Origin: Paeniroseomonas aquatica
GTDB lineage: Bacteria > Pseudomonadota > Alphaproteobacteria > Acetobacterales > Acetobacteraceae
DNA: 50,059 nt
Assembly (NCBI RefSeq): GCF_030409335.1
Contig: NZ_JAUFPN010000126.1
Location: 458-50,516, forward strand
Direction: 5' to 3'
The notes under the pieces are model-generated. The model saw only the letters and a program-made list of their open reading frames with translations. It was not told where the DNA came from and ran no database searches. The position numbers were made by a program, and so were the translations under genes. Below, one piece after another: positions 1-8,872 of the stretch. Positions within the stretch are counted from its first letter, which is position 1, and the number at the start of each line of letters is the position of its first letter.

Positions 1-76
1 CGCCGCCAGCAGCGCCAGGGCCGGCAGCACCCGCCGCGGCCAGGCGGCCGCGGCCCCGGGGGGCGGGGACAGCGGC
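1..76 (-). other. Possible 5' end of a gene downstream of secDF
   Basis: On the minus strand, directly after the secDF stop, one frame stays open to the window edge. It reads as a short proline/alanine leader followed by a hydrophobic leucine/alanine run, which could be the start of a signal peptide. No ATG is present; a GTG before the hydrophobic run is the only plausible start. The stretch is short and very GC-rich, so an open frame means little. This could equally be an intergenic spacer. Confidence 0.2.
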
Positions 77-2668
77 CTAGACCCCGGCTGGCGCCCGGCC
101 CTTGCCGCCCGCCGCGGCCGGCGCCGCCTCCGGCCCGCCCCGCCGCAGCGAATGCTGGCCGGTGTAGAGCACGATCGGCGCGGCGATGAAGACCGAGGAG
201 GAGGCGCTCACCACGATCCCGAACAGCATCACCCAGGCGAAGCCCGAGAGCGTGTCGCCGCCGAACAGCGCCAGCGGCAGGGCCGAGAGCAGCAGGGTCA
301 TCGAGGTGCCGAGCGAGCGGTTCAGCGTCTCGTTGATCGACTGGTCGACCAGCTGGCGCAGCGGCATGGTCTTGTACTTGCGCAGGTTCTCCCGCATCCG
401 GTCGAAGACCACCACCTTGTCGTTGGCGGAGAAGCCGATGACGGTGAGGATGGCGGCGACCGTCGTCAGGTTGAACTCCACGTTGAACAGCACCATGAAT
501 CCGACCGTCTTGGTCGTGTCCAGGATCAGGGTGATGATCGCGGCGATGGCGAACTGCCATTCGAAGCGGAACCAGATGTAGACCAGCATCGCCAGCATGC
601 TGATCGCCAGGGCGATCATGCCGCCGAGGAAGAGCTCGTCCGAGACCCGGTTGCCCACGGCTTCCACCCGCAGGATGCGCGCGCCCGGCGCCACCTGCTC
701 CACGCCCGCGCGCACCGCGTTGACCGCCTGCTGGGTGCCGCCCTCGTCGGCCTGGACCGGCAGCCGCACCAGCACCGTCTCGGCATCGCCGAAGGCCTGC
801 AGCCCGACGTCGCCGAGGCCGAGGCCGGAGACCTTGCTGCGCAGCGCCGCCAGGTCGGCCGGGCCCGGGGTCCGCACCTCCATGACGATGCCGCCCTTGA
901 AGTCGATGCCCTTCTCGAGCCCCGGATAGAAGGCGCCGATCAGGGATGCCGTGGACAGCACCGCCGAGACCAGCAGCCCGACCCGCGCGCCCTTCATGAA
1001 GGGGATGCGGGTCACGTCGGGGATGATGCGGAACAGCGGCCGCGCCATCCGGCCCCAGAAGCCGCGGCCATCCTCGATCACCGGCAGGGTCTTCGGCCGG
1101 GTCGTGCGGTACCACCAGGAGACCATCAGCCGGACCAGCGTGGTCGCGGTCCACATCTGCACGATGGTGCCGATGGCGACCGTGACCGCGAAGCCCTTCA
1201 CCGGCCCGCTGCCGAAGGCATAGAGGCAGGCCATGGCGATCAGGTTGGTCAGGTTGCTGTCCATGATGGTGCCGGAGGCCTTGGTGAAGCCCGCCTCCAG
1301 CGCGCTCAGCGGTGGCCTGCCGTTCTTGTATTCCTCGCGGATGCGCTCGTTGATCAGGATGTTCGCGTCGAGCGCGGTGCCGAGCGTGAGGACGATGCCG
1401 GCGATGCCCGGCAGGGTCAGCGTCGCCTCCAGCACCGAGAGCGCCGCCAGCAGCAGGATGATGTTCACCAGAAGGGCGATATCCGCCAGCCAGCCGAACA
1501 GGCCATAGGCGAGGCCCATGTAGAGGAAGACGAAGACCGCGCCGAGCGCCAGCGCCAGGATGCCGGCGCGGATCGCATCCGCCCCCAGCTCCGGCCCGAC
1601 CGTGCGTTCCTCCACCACCGTCAGCGGCGCCGGCAGCGCGCCGGCCCGCAGCAGCACGGACAGCTCGTTCGCCCCGCGGGCGTCGAAATTGCCGCTGATC
1701 TGGCCGCGGCCGCCGGTGATGGCCTCGCGGATGTTGGGCGCGGTGATCACCTTGTCGTCCAGCACGATGGCGAAGGGCCGGCCGACGTTGGCTCGCGTCA
1801 CGTCGGCGAAGCGCCGGGTGCCGATGGAATCGAAGGTGAAATTCACCACCCATTCGCCGGTGCGGTTGTCCTGCCCGGCGCGGGCATCGGTCAGGTTGGC
1901 GCCATCCACCTCGACCCGGCGCCTGACCGCATAGCGCGTCTCCGGCTGGCCGGGCCGGGCCTCGCCCATCAGGAACATCACCCCGGGCGGCGGCGTCGCG
2001 GCCGCGACATTCGCCGTCTCGTCCAGCAGGTGGAAGGTCATCCGCGCGGTCTTGCCGAGCAGCTCCTTGATCCGGTTCGGGTCCTCGACCCCAGGGAGCT
2101 GCACCAGGATGCGGGCCTGGCCCTGGCGGGCGATCAGCGCCTCGGAGACGCCGGTCTCGTCGATCCGGCGGCGGACGATCTCGATCGACTGCTCGACCGC
2201 CGCGGTCGCCTTGGCCCGGAGCCCGACCTCGGTCAGCGTCGCGGTCACCACCCCATCGGGGGTCGAGGCCACCTCGATGTCGGGCGTCGTGGCGCCCATG
2301 CTGGTCGGGATCTGGTTCGCCTGCTCGCGCAGCTGCGCCATCGCCGCCGGCACCTGCGCCATGTCCCGCACCCGCAGGCTGACCCGCCGGTTGGCCGGCT
2401 CCGCCGCCAGGTTCACGTAGCCGACATTGGCCTGGCGCAGCCGGGTCCGGCTGGCGTCGGCCAGGCTCTCGAGCCGCTCCTTCACCACCGCGTCCATGTC
2501 GACCTCGAGCAGCAGGTAGGACCCGCCGCGGAGATCGAGGCCGAGCGAGAACTGCCGCGCCCAGGAAGGCAGGGAGGCCTTGGGGAAGAGGTTCGGCGTG
2601 CACAGCAGCACGCCGAACAGGCAGACCGCCAGGATCGACAGGGTCTTCCAGCGGGCGAAGAACATCAT
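77..2668 (-). CDS. secDF: Fused protein translocase subunit SecDF
   Basis: Inner-membrane, proton-driven accessory of the Sec translocon that helps pull exported proteins out on the periplasmic side. The protein is about 863 aa. The SecD half has the first membrane helix, then the D1 motif (LGLDLRGGSYLLLE), a large periplasmic part, and the membrane motif GTALDANILINERIREE. The SecF half begins near the GIDFKGGIVMEV motif and has IGFSANDKVVVFDRMREN in its membrane domain. SecD and SecF are separate proteins in many proteobacteria; here they are one chain with about 12 expected helices, as in Bacillus and some alphaproteobacteria. The open frame extends 59 codons upstream, but that part is low-complexity. 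I place the start at the adjacent ATG-ATG (2668/2665), just before the first transmembrane helix. It is transcribed divergently from the LOV kinase. Confidence 0.95.
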   Translation of the reverse strand: MMFFARWKTLSILAVCLFGVLLCTPNLFPKASLPSWARQFSLGLDLRGGSYLLLEVDMDAVVKERLESLADASRTRLRQANVGYVNLAAEPANRRVSLRVRDMAQVPAAMAQLREQANQIPTSMGATTPDIEVASTPDGVVTATLTEVGLRAKATAAVEQSIEIVRRRIDETGVSEALIARQGQARILVQLPGVEDPNRIKELLGKTARMTFHLLDETANVAAATPPPGVMFLMGEARPGQPETRYAVRRRVEVDGANLTDARAGQDNRTGEWVVNFTFDSIGTRRFADVTRANVGRPFAIVLDDKVITAPNIREAITGGRGQISGNFDARGANELSVLLRAGALPAPLTVVEERTVGPELGADAIRAGILALALGAVFVFLYMGLAYGLFGWLADIALLVNIILLLAALSVLEATLTLPGIAGIVLTLGTALDANILINERIREEYKNGRPPLSALEAGFTKASGTIMDSNLTNLIAMACLYAFGSGPVKGFAVTVAIGTIVQMWTATTLVRLMVSWWYRTTRPKTLPVIEDGRGFWGRMARPLFRIIPDVTRIPFMKGARVGLLVSAVLSTASLIGAFYPGLEKGIDFKGGIVMEVRTPGPADLAALRSKVSGLGLGDVGLQAFGDAETVLVRLPVQADEGGTQQAVNAVRAGVEQVAPGARILRVEAVGNRVSDELFLGGMIALAISMLAMLVYIWFRFEWQFAIAAIITLILDTTKTVGFMVLFNVEFNLTTVAAILTVIGFSANDKVVVFDRMRENLRKYKTMPLRQLVDQSINETLNRSLGTSMTLLLSALPLALFGGDTLSGFAWVMLFGIVVSASSSVFIAAPIVLYTGQHSLRRGGPEAAPAAAGGKGRAPAGV

Positions 2669-3038
2669 GGGGCGGGGTGACTCATGGGAGGGTAAAGCCC
2701 TAGGGGAAGGCGCGGCGAGGGCGGCAGCGGCCCCCGGCAAACCGGCGGGAATGTGACGACGGCCGCCGAGGGATGCAACCCTGGCGGCGATCCGATGTTG
2801 GCCACCGTAACATGCTTGCTGCGACTCGAACCGAAAACGTTCCATGGACCCTGGCCGGCGGGCCCGCTCCGGCCCTGGCGCGGCCCCGGGGCCGCCCGGC
2901 CGTCGGGGCGGCGCAACCGGGGCCCCTCCCGGGCGTCTTGCCCCGCAGCCCCGCCGCGCCGAGTTTGCGCCGGCGCCGCCCCGAAGCCCCGCCCCGCCCG
3001 AGTCGCAGCTTGCCGCGGCCTACCGGATGCCCTGCCCG
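2669..3038. promoter_or_regulatory. Divergent intergenic region, secDF / LOV kinase
   Basis: About 370 bp between the two divergent starts. It must carry promoters for both genes. I could not assign a convincing -35/-10 pair on either strand. A less GC-rich patch around 2795-2845 is the likeliest promoter area. The right-hand part (2850-3025) is very GC-rich and can be read as a proline/arginine-rich extension of the kinase, which I consider untranslated. Confidence 0.3.
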
Positions 3039-5660
3039 ATGAACTCCCCCGCGCCCGCGGCCAGCCCCGCCACCCAGGCCCAGGTCGAGGCCGACCAGGA
3101 ACGGATCGGCGCCGAGATCCTCGGCCTCGACCTCAGCACCGACCCCTTCGTCTCCGCCGTCCGGGCCACCCGGATGCCGATGATCATCTCCAACCCGCGG
3201 CTGCCCGATAACCCCACGGTCTTCGCCAACGACGCCTTCGTCCGCCTCACCGGCTACCCGCGGGAGGAGATCCTCGGCCGCAACTGCCGCTTCCTGCAGG
3301 GGCCGGCAACCGACCGGGACTCGATCCGGCGCATCAGCGAGGCGGTCCGGTCGCAGCAGTCGATCGAGATCGACATCCGCAACCACCGCAAGGACGGCTC
3401 GACCTTCTGGAACCGGCTGCTGCTGGCGCCGGTGCACGATGCCGCCGGCGAGCTGACCTACTTCTTCGCCAGCCAGATGGACGTGACCATCGAGCGCGAG
3501 CGCCTGGCCGGGCTCGAGAGCCGCAACGCCGCGCTGGTCGCCCAGCTCAGCGACCGGCTGCAGTCGCTGAGCGAGAGCGAGGCCCGGCTGCGCTTCGCCA
3601 CCGAGGCCGGCAAGCTCGGCATCTGGGAGCTCGACCTGCGCCGCGGCGAGCTCACCGCCTCGGCGATCTGCCGGCTGAACTACGGCCGCCCCGCCGACTC
3701 CCCCTTCGACTTCGCCACGCTGCGCGAGGTGGTGCACCCCGAGGACCTGCCGCGGCTGCAGGCCGGGCTGGCCGAGAGCATCGCCAGCGGGGCCGATTTC
3801 GGCGCCGAATTCCGGGTGCTCCGGCCGGACGGCACCCCCGGCTGGATCGAGGCCCGGGCGCAGGTGGTCACCGGGCTCGACGGCGCGCCGCTGCGCCTCG
3901 CCGGCACCTCCCGCGACATCACCAACCGCAAGAACAACGAGGCGCAGAACCGGGCGCTGCTCGAGCTCGACGACTGCTTCCGCGCGCTCGACCGTCCCGC
4001 CGACCTCGCCGCCGCCGCCGCCGAGATCCTCGGCCGCACCCTCGAGGCCTCCCGCGCCGGCTACGGCACCATCGACCTCGAGGCCGAGACCGTGACCATC
4101 GAGCGCGACTGGAACGCCCCGGGCGTCGCCAGCCTGGCCGGGGTGCTGCGGTTCCGCGACTACGGCAGCTACATCGAGGACCTCAAGCGCGGCGAGACCG
4201 TGGTCTTCGGCAATGCCGAGGTCGACCCGCGCACCGCGGGCAACGCCGCGGCGCTGCGGGCGATCAGCGCCGTCTCGGTCATCAACATGCCGGTGACCGA
4301 GCGCAACGGGCTGGTGGCGCTGCTCTACATCAACCACGCGACCGCCCGCGAATGGCAGCCGCACGAGCTGGCCTTCGTCCGCGAGGTGGCCCAGCGCACC
4401 CGCATGGCGGTGGAGCGGCGGCGGGCCGAGGACGACCTCCGGGCCCTGGCGGAATCGCTCGAATCCCAGGTCGTCTCCCGCACCGAGGCGCTGATGGAGG
4501 CCGAGGCGGCGCTGCGCCAGTCGCAGAAGATGGAGGCGGTCGGCCAGCTCACCGGCGGGCTGGCGCATGACTTCAACAACCTGCTGGCCGGCATCACCGG
4601 CAGCCTGGAGCTGATGCGGACCCGCATCGCCCAGGGCCGCCTGCCCGAGGTCCAGCGCTACCTCACCGCCGCCCGGGGCGCCGCCGACCGCGCCGCGGCG
4701 CTGACCCACCGGCTGCTCGCCTTCTCCCGCCGGCAGACCCTGGCGCCCAGGCCGACCGACATGAACAAGCTGGTCGCCGGCATGGAGGAGCTGATCCGCC
4801 GCACCATCGGCCCGGCCATCACCCTCGAGGTGGTCGGCGCCGGCGGGCTCTGGGCGACGCTGACCGACCAGAGCCAGCTCGAGAACGCGCTGCTCAACCT
4901 CTGCATCAACTCCCGCGACGCCATGCCGAACGGCGGCCGGCTGACCATCGAGACCTCGAACCGCTGGCTCGACGACCGCATGGCCGCGGCGCAGGACCTG
5001 CCGGCCGGGCAATACGTCGCGCTCAGCGTCAGCGACACCGGCACCGGCATGACGCCCGACATCATCTCCAAGGCCTTCGACCCCTTCTTCACCACCAAGC
5101 CGATCGGCCAGGGCACCGGGCTCGGCCTCTCCATGATCTACGGCTTCGCCCGGCAGTCGGGCGGGCAGGTGCGGATCTATTCCGAGATCGGCCAGGGCAG
5201 CGTGGTCAGCGTCTACCTGCCGCGCCACGTCGGCGCGACCGAGAGCGCGGAATCGCCGGGTGCCGACCCGGAGCTGCCGCGCGCCGAGGTCGGCGAATCG
5301 GTGCTCGTCGTGGACGACGAGCCGACCATCCGCATGCTGGTCACCGACGTGCTGCAGGAGCTGGGCTATGCCGCCATCGAGGCGGAGGACGGCGCCGGCG
5401 GCCTCAAGCTGCTGCGCTCCCCGGCCCGGGTCGACCTGCTGGTGACCGATGTCGGCCTGCCCGGCGGCATGAACGGCCGCCAGCTCGCCGATGCCGGGCG
5501 GGCGCTGCGGCCGGGGCTGAAGGTGCTGTTCATCACCGGCTATGCCGAGAACGCGGCCATCGGCCATGGCCACCTGGAGCCGGGGATGCACGTGCTGACC
5601 AAGCCCTTCGCCATGGAGACCCTGGCCAACCGCATCCGGGCGCTGATCGAGGGCGGCTGA
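3039..5660 (+). CDS. LOV-domain hybrid histidine kinase with receiver domain
   Basis: Predicted cytoplasmic blue-light sensor kinase of about 873 aa with no membrane segment. Numbering is from the ATG at 3039; an in-frame ATG at 3027 is also possible. Residues ~40-145 form a LOV domain with the canonical motif GRNCRFLQG, whose Cys83 would form the flavin adduct. A second PAS domain follows (~190-300), then a GAF-like domain (~310-460). The HisKA dimerisation helix carries the phospho-acceptor His in GGLAHDFNN, followed by the ATPase with DTGTGM and GTGLGLSM boxes. A C-terminal receiver domain has VLVVDDEP and the phospho-acceptor Asp in [12 protein letters not shown] kinase with an attached receiver suggests phosphorelay or feedback. 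No separate output regulator is adjacent. The kinase core and receiver closely resemble those of the kinase at 17490, so the two are probably paralogues. Confidence 0.93.
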   Translation: MNSPAPAASPATQAQVEADQERIGAEILGLDLSTDPFVSAVRATRMPMIISNPRLPDNPTVFANDAFVRLTGYPREEILGRNCRFLQGPATDRDSIRRISEAVRSQQSIEIDIRNHRKDGSTFWNRLLLAPVHDAAGELTYFFASQMDVTIERERLAGLESRNAALVAQLSDRLQSLSESEARLRFATEAGKLGIWELDLRRGELTASAICRLNYGRPADSPFDFATLREVVHPEDLPRLQAGLAESIASGADFGAEFRVLRPDGTPGWIEARAQVVTGLDGAPLRLAGTSRDITNRKNNEAQNRALLELDDCFRALDRPADLAAAAAEILGRTLEASRAGYGTIDLEAETVTIERDWNAPGVASLAGVLRFRDYGSYIEDLKRGETVVFGNAEVDPRTAGNAAALRAISAVSVINMPVTERNGLVALLYINHATAREWQPHELAFVREVAQRTRMAVERRRAEDDLRALAESLESQVVSRTEALMEAEAALRQSQKMEAVGQLTGGLAHDFNNLLAGITGSLELMRTRIAQGRLPEVQRYLTAARGAADRAAALTHRLLAFSRRQTLAPRPTDMNKLVAGMEELIRRTIGPAITLEVVGAGGLWATLTDQSQLENALLNLCINSRDAMPNGGRLTIETSNRWLDDRMAAAQDLPAGQYVALSVSDTGTGMTPDIISKAFDPFFTTKPIGQGTGLGLSMIYGFARQSGGQVRIYSEIGQGSVVSVYLPRHVGATESAESPGADPELPRAEVGESVLVVDDEPTIRMLVTDVLQELGYAAIEAEDGAGGLKLLRSPARVDLLVTDVGLPGGMNGRQLADAGRALRPGLKVLFITGYAENAAIGHGHLEPGMHVLTKPFAMETLANRIRALIEGG

Positions 5661-5741
5661 GGGCGGCCCGGCCCGCCCTATGGCGGGGCCGGCCGGCCCT
5701 GCTAGAGAGGCGGCCGCAGCAGGATCGGGATCCCCTCCACC

Positions 5742-6677
5742 ATGCCCCTTCGCATCGGCGTTCTCGGCGTCGGCCATTTCGGCCGCTTCCACGCGCTGAA
5801 GCTGGCCGCGGCCGGCCTCCTCGCCGGGGTGCACGACGCCGACCCGGCGCGCGCCGCGCTGGTCGCCGCCGAGGCCGGTGCCCCGGCGCTGGCGGTGCCG
5901 GCGCTGCTGGCGGCCGCGGATGCCGTCGTCATCACCGCGCCCACGGCGCATCACCACGCGCTGGCGATGCAGGCGCTGGCCGCCGGGCGGCATGTCTTCG
6001 TCGAGAAGCCGATCGCCGCCACCACCGCCGAGGCCGCCGAACTGACCGCCGCCGCCCGGGCCGCCGGGCTGGTGCTGCAGGTGGGGCACATTGAGCGCTA
6101 CTCCGCCGCCATCCGCACCCTGCGGGCGAGCGCGGCCACCGACGGGGCGCTGGCCTTCGAGGCGACCCGCGTCGCCCCCTTCCGGCCGCGCAGCCTCGAT
6201 GTCTCGGTGGTGCTCGACCTGATGATCCACGACCTCGACCTGGTGCTGACGCTGGCCGGCTCGCCGCTGGCCGAGGTCCGCGCCAGCGGCGCGCGGGTGA
6301 TGTCGGACCATCCGGATTTCGCCGTGGCCCAGCTCCGCTTCGCCAGCGGCGCCGCGGCGACGGTGACCGCCAGCCGGGTCAGCGTGGCGATGGAGCGGCG
6401 GCTGCGCATCCTCGGCCCGCTCGGCGAGACCCGTGTCGACTTCCTCGCCCGCAGCCTGGAGCGGCTGCATCCCGGCGGCGCCGAGGCGGTCGGGACCATG
6501 CCCGGCTGGGGCATCACCCGCGCCACCTGGGTCGAGCACGACAGCCTGGAGGCCGAGCAGGCGGCCTTCGTCGCCAGCATCGAGCGGGGCGCCCCGGTGG
6601 AGGCCAGCGGCGCGGTCGGGCTGGCGGCGCTGGATGCCGCGCTGCGGATCGAGCAGGCGATCGCCGCCGGCGGATAG
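5742..6677 (+). CDS. Gfo/Idh/MocA-family NAD(P)-dependent oxidoreductase
   Basis: A 311-aa sugar-type dehydrogenase. The N-terminal Rossmann motif is GVLGVGHFGRFH. The family EKP motif is present (VFVEKPIAAT), with the following GHIERYS segment, and the C-terminal half is the usual alpha/beta substrate domain. The substrate cannot be read from sequence. Members of this family (GnnA) act with an aminotransferase to make the 3-amino sugar nucleotide for some lipid A types, and in Acidithiobacillus gnnA lies beside lpxA and lpxB. The convergent neighbour here is lpxB, so a lipid A role is possible, but no GnnB-like aminotransferase is in view. It starts 80 bp after the LOV kinase. Confidence 0.85.
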   Translation: MPLRIGVLGVGHFGRFHALKLAAAGLLAGVHDADPARAALVAAEAGAPALAVPALLAAADAVVITAPTAHHHALAMQALAAGRHVFVEKPIAATTAEAAELTAAARAAGLVLQVGHIERYSAAIRTLRASAATDGALAFEATRVAPFRPRSLDVSVVLDLMIHDLDLVLTLAGSPLAEVRASGARVMSDHPDFAVAQLRFASGAAATVTASRVSVAMERRLRILGPLGETRVDFLARSLERLHPGGAEAVGTMPGWGITRATWVEHDSLEAEQAAFVASIERGAPVEASGAVGLAALDAALRIEQAIAAGG

Positions 6678-6851
6678 GGCTGGACGTTGCTGGTTCGTTC
6701 CAGTACGCTGCGGCGTCGGGCCGGGCTCCGGCACCCGGTGCGGCCTGAGGCCTCAATTCTAAAATTTCTCCACCGGATTGCAGCGATATCAACGGCTTGG
6801 GGCGGTCCAATTTAGCGGATTTGAGTGGAATTGAGCCGTTTTGAGGCGAAT

Positions 6852-8006
6852 TCAGTCCCGCCCGGCGGCGTCCAGCACCCGCAGCACCGCCACCGCCGCC
6901 GCCTCGCTCGGCAGCCCCTCCGGCACCCGCAGCCGGGCCAGCACCGTGGCGAAGCCCTCCCGCTGCGCCGCGACCAGCCCCGGGTCCCGCAGCAGCGCGA
7001 CCAGCGCCGCCGCCAGCCGCGCCGGGGTGCAGTCCTGCTGCAGCAGCTCCGGCACCACCGCCCGCTCGGCCAGCAGGTTGACCAGGGAGACGAAGGGCAC
7101 CTGGATCAGCCGGCGGACGATCGCCGCGGTGACCGGGTTGACCTTGTAGCCCACCACATGCGGCACGCCCGCGACCGCCACCTCGAGGCTGGAGGTGCCG
7201 GACTTGATCAGCCCGACCGCCGCCGCCGCATAGGCGTCGTGCTTCTCCGCCGCCGTGCGGGCGAAGATCGGCGGCACCGGCCAGCCGGCGCTGCCCGCCC
7301 GCACCGCCGCCTCGACCGGCCCGGCCAGCGCCACCACCGGCCGCAGCCCGGGCACCTCGGCCTCCGCCCGGCGCAGCGCCGCGCCGAAGACGGCGAGCAG
7401 CCGGCGCACCTCGGACCGCCGGCTGCCCGGCATGACCAGCACCACCCGCTCCCCGGGCCGCAGCCCATGCGCCGCGCGGAAGCGGGCGGCATCGCCCGCG
7501 GCGGCGCCGCTCTCGAGCACCGGGTGGCCGACGAAGGTGACGGGGATGCCGGCGCGCTCGAAGAAGGGCGGCTCGAAGGGCAGCAGCGCCAGGATGCGGT
7601 CGACCCGCTCGGCGATCTCGGCGACCCGGCCCGGCCGCCAGGCCCAGACCTGCGGCGCCACGTAATGCACCACCGGGATGCCCTTCGGCCGGACGCGGGC
7701 GGCCAGCCGCAGGGTGAAGCTCGGCGCATCGATGGTCACCAGCACCGCCGGGCGGCGGGCCAGCACGTCGGCCTCCGCCTCGTCCATCCGCCGGGCCAGC
7801 CGGCGCAGGTTGGGGATCACCTCGAGCAGCCCCATCAGCGACAGCTCGCGCATCGGGAAGAGGCTCTCGAGCCCGGCCTCGGCCATGCGCTCGCCGCCGA
7901 TGCCGGCGAATTCCAGGCCGGGCCGCCGCGCCCGCAGCGCCGCCATCAGGCGGGCGCCGAGGATATCGCCGGAGGCCTCGCCGGCGGCGATGTAGATCAG
8001 GGTCAT
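6852..8006 (-). CDS. lpxB: Lipid-A-disaccharide synthase
   Basis: Glycosyltransferase (GT19) that joins UDP-2,3-diacylglucosamine and lipid X (2,3-diacylglucosamine 1-phosphate) to make the lipid A disaccharide at the inner face of the inner membrane. The 384-aa length is normal. Recognisable segments are IAAGEASGD at the N-terminus, IDAPSFTLRLA, HYVAPQVWAWRPGR, FVGHPVLE and VMPGSRRSEV. The start at 8006 gives an ATGA overlap with the stop of the upstream amidohydrolase, so the genes are probably translationally coupled. A longer open frame upstream is a shadow. lpxB is more usually the end of an lpxD-fabZ-lpxA cluster; here it closes a different operon. Confidence 0.96.
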   Translation of the reverse strand: MTLIYIAAGEASGDILGARLMAALRARRPGLEFAGIGGERMAEAGLESLFPMRELSLMGLLEVIPNLRRLARRMDEAEADVLARRPAVLVTIDAPSFTLRLAARVRPKGIPVVHYVAPQVWAWRPGRVAEIAERVDRILALLPFEPPFFERAGIPVTFVGHPVLESGAAAGDAARFRAAHGLRPGERVVLVMPGSRRSEVRRLLAVFGAALRRAEAEVPGLRPVVALAGPVEAAVRAGSAGWPVPPIFARTAAEKHDAYAAAAVGLIKSGTSSLEVAVAGVPHVVGYKVNPVTAAIVRRLIQVPFVSLVNLLAERAVVPELLQQDCTPARLAAALVALLRDPGLVAAQREGFATVLARLRVPEGLPSEAAAVAVLRVLDAAGRD

Positions 8007-8872
8007 GCGAATACCGCCGGCCGCGGCCGCTCGACCGGGCCGGCCGGCCAGTCCCGGTGGTTGAGCACCGCGCCCTCCCGCCGCACCGTGGCGATGCGCT
8101 CGGGGTCGAGCGTGCAGAAGACCCAGCCCGGCGCATCCAGCGCGCCGCGGGCCAGCACCCCATCCTCGGGGAAGCCGCGATCCACCGGGCCGAAGACGGC
8201 GGCGAAGCCGCGGTTCACATCCAGCGCGGCCGACCAGGGCGCCTCGCCCACCGTCGGCGCCATGGCGACGAAGCACTGGTTCTCCAGCGCCCGCGCCTGG
8301 CAGGCGAAGCGGACGCGGTTGAAGCCGTGCATCGTGTCCGTGCAGGTCGGCACCAGCACCAGCCAGGCCCCGGCCTCGACCTGGGTGCGGACGTGCTTCG
8401 GGAATTCCGCGTCGTAGCAGATGGAAACGCCGAGCCGCCCCCAGGGCGTGTCGAAGACCTGCGGCCCGGCGCCGGGGGCGATGCCCCAGCGCTCCGCCTC
8501 GAAGCGGGTCATCGCCATCTTGTCCTGGAAGGCGAGGCGGCCGTCGGGGGCGATCAGCGGCGCCCGGTTGAGCACCCGGCCATCGGCGCCCGGCATCGGC
8601 AGGCTGCCCGGCAGCAGCCAGATGCCGTGGCGGCGGGCGACGCCGCGCATCGCCTCCAGCACCGCCGGGGCCTCCGCCACCATGGCGCGCAGCTCGCCGG
8701 CCTCACCCGCCCCGCCGGCCGCCAGCTCGACGCTGGCATACTCCGGCATGAGCAGAAGGTCGGCCCGGCCGGCGGCCTCGGCGACGAAGCCCTCCAGCCG
8801 CGCCGCGTAGCCGGCGACGTCGCGGGGATTGCCGACCGGCCAGGCGAGGACGCCGAGGCGGAGCGCGGTCAC
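8003..8872 (-). CDS. Carbon-nitrogen hydrolase (nitrilase superfamily)
   Basis: Predicted cytoplasmic amidohydrolase of 289 aa. The catalytic triad of the superfamily is visible: Glu in LLMPEYASVE, Lys in FQDKMAMTRFE and Cys in VSICYDAEFP. The most likely start is a GTG at 8872, which overlaps the stop of the upstream acetyltransferase by four bases (GTGA). Its own stop overlaps the lpxB ATG in the same way. The pairing with a GNAT acetyltransferase matches proteins in which the two domains are fused (YhcX-like). The substrate is unknown; cleavage of an amide made or handled by the acetyltransferase is a reasonable guess. Confidence 0.88.
   Translation of the reverse strand: MTALRLGVLAWPVGNPRDVAGYAARLEGFVAEAAGRADLLLMPEYASVELAAGGAGEAGELRAMVAEAPAVLEAMRGVARRHGIWLLPGSLPMPGADGRVLNRAPLIAPDGRLAFQDKMAMTRFEAERWGIAPGAGPQVFDTPWGRLGVSICYDAEFPKHVRTQVEAGAWLVLVPTCTDTMHGFNRVRFACQARALENQCFVAMAPTVGEAPWSAALDVNRGFAAVFGPVDRGFPEDGVLARGALDAPGWVFCTLDPERIATVRREGAVLNHRDWPAGPVERPRPAVFA

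Noticed and set aside
152-2680. Long plus-strand open frame opposite secDF
   Set aside because: Antisense shadow. The composition is His/Arg/Asp/Gln-rich with no domain, and secDF is unmistakable.
2700-6734. Very long minus-strand open frame (over 1300 codons) opposite the LOV kinase and oxidoreductase
   Set aside because: Shadow of GC-rich plus-strand genes. The translation is low-complexity Gly/Ala/Arg/His and shows no domain, while the plus strand has clear kinase and dehydrogenase motifs.
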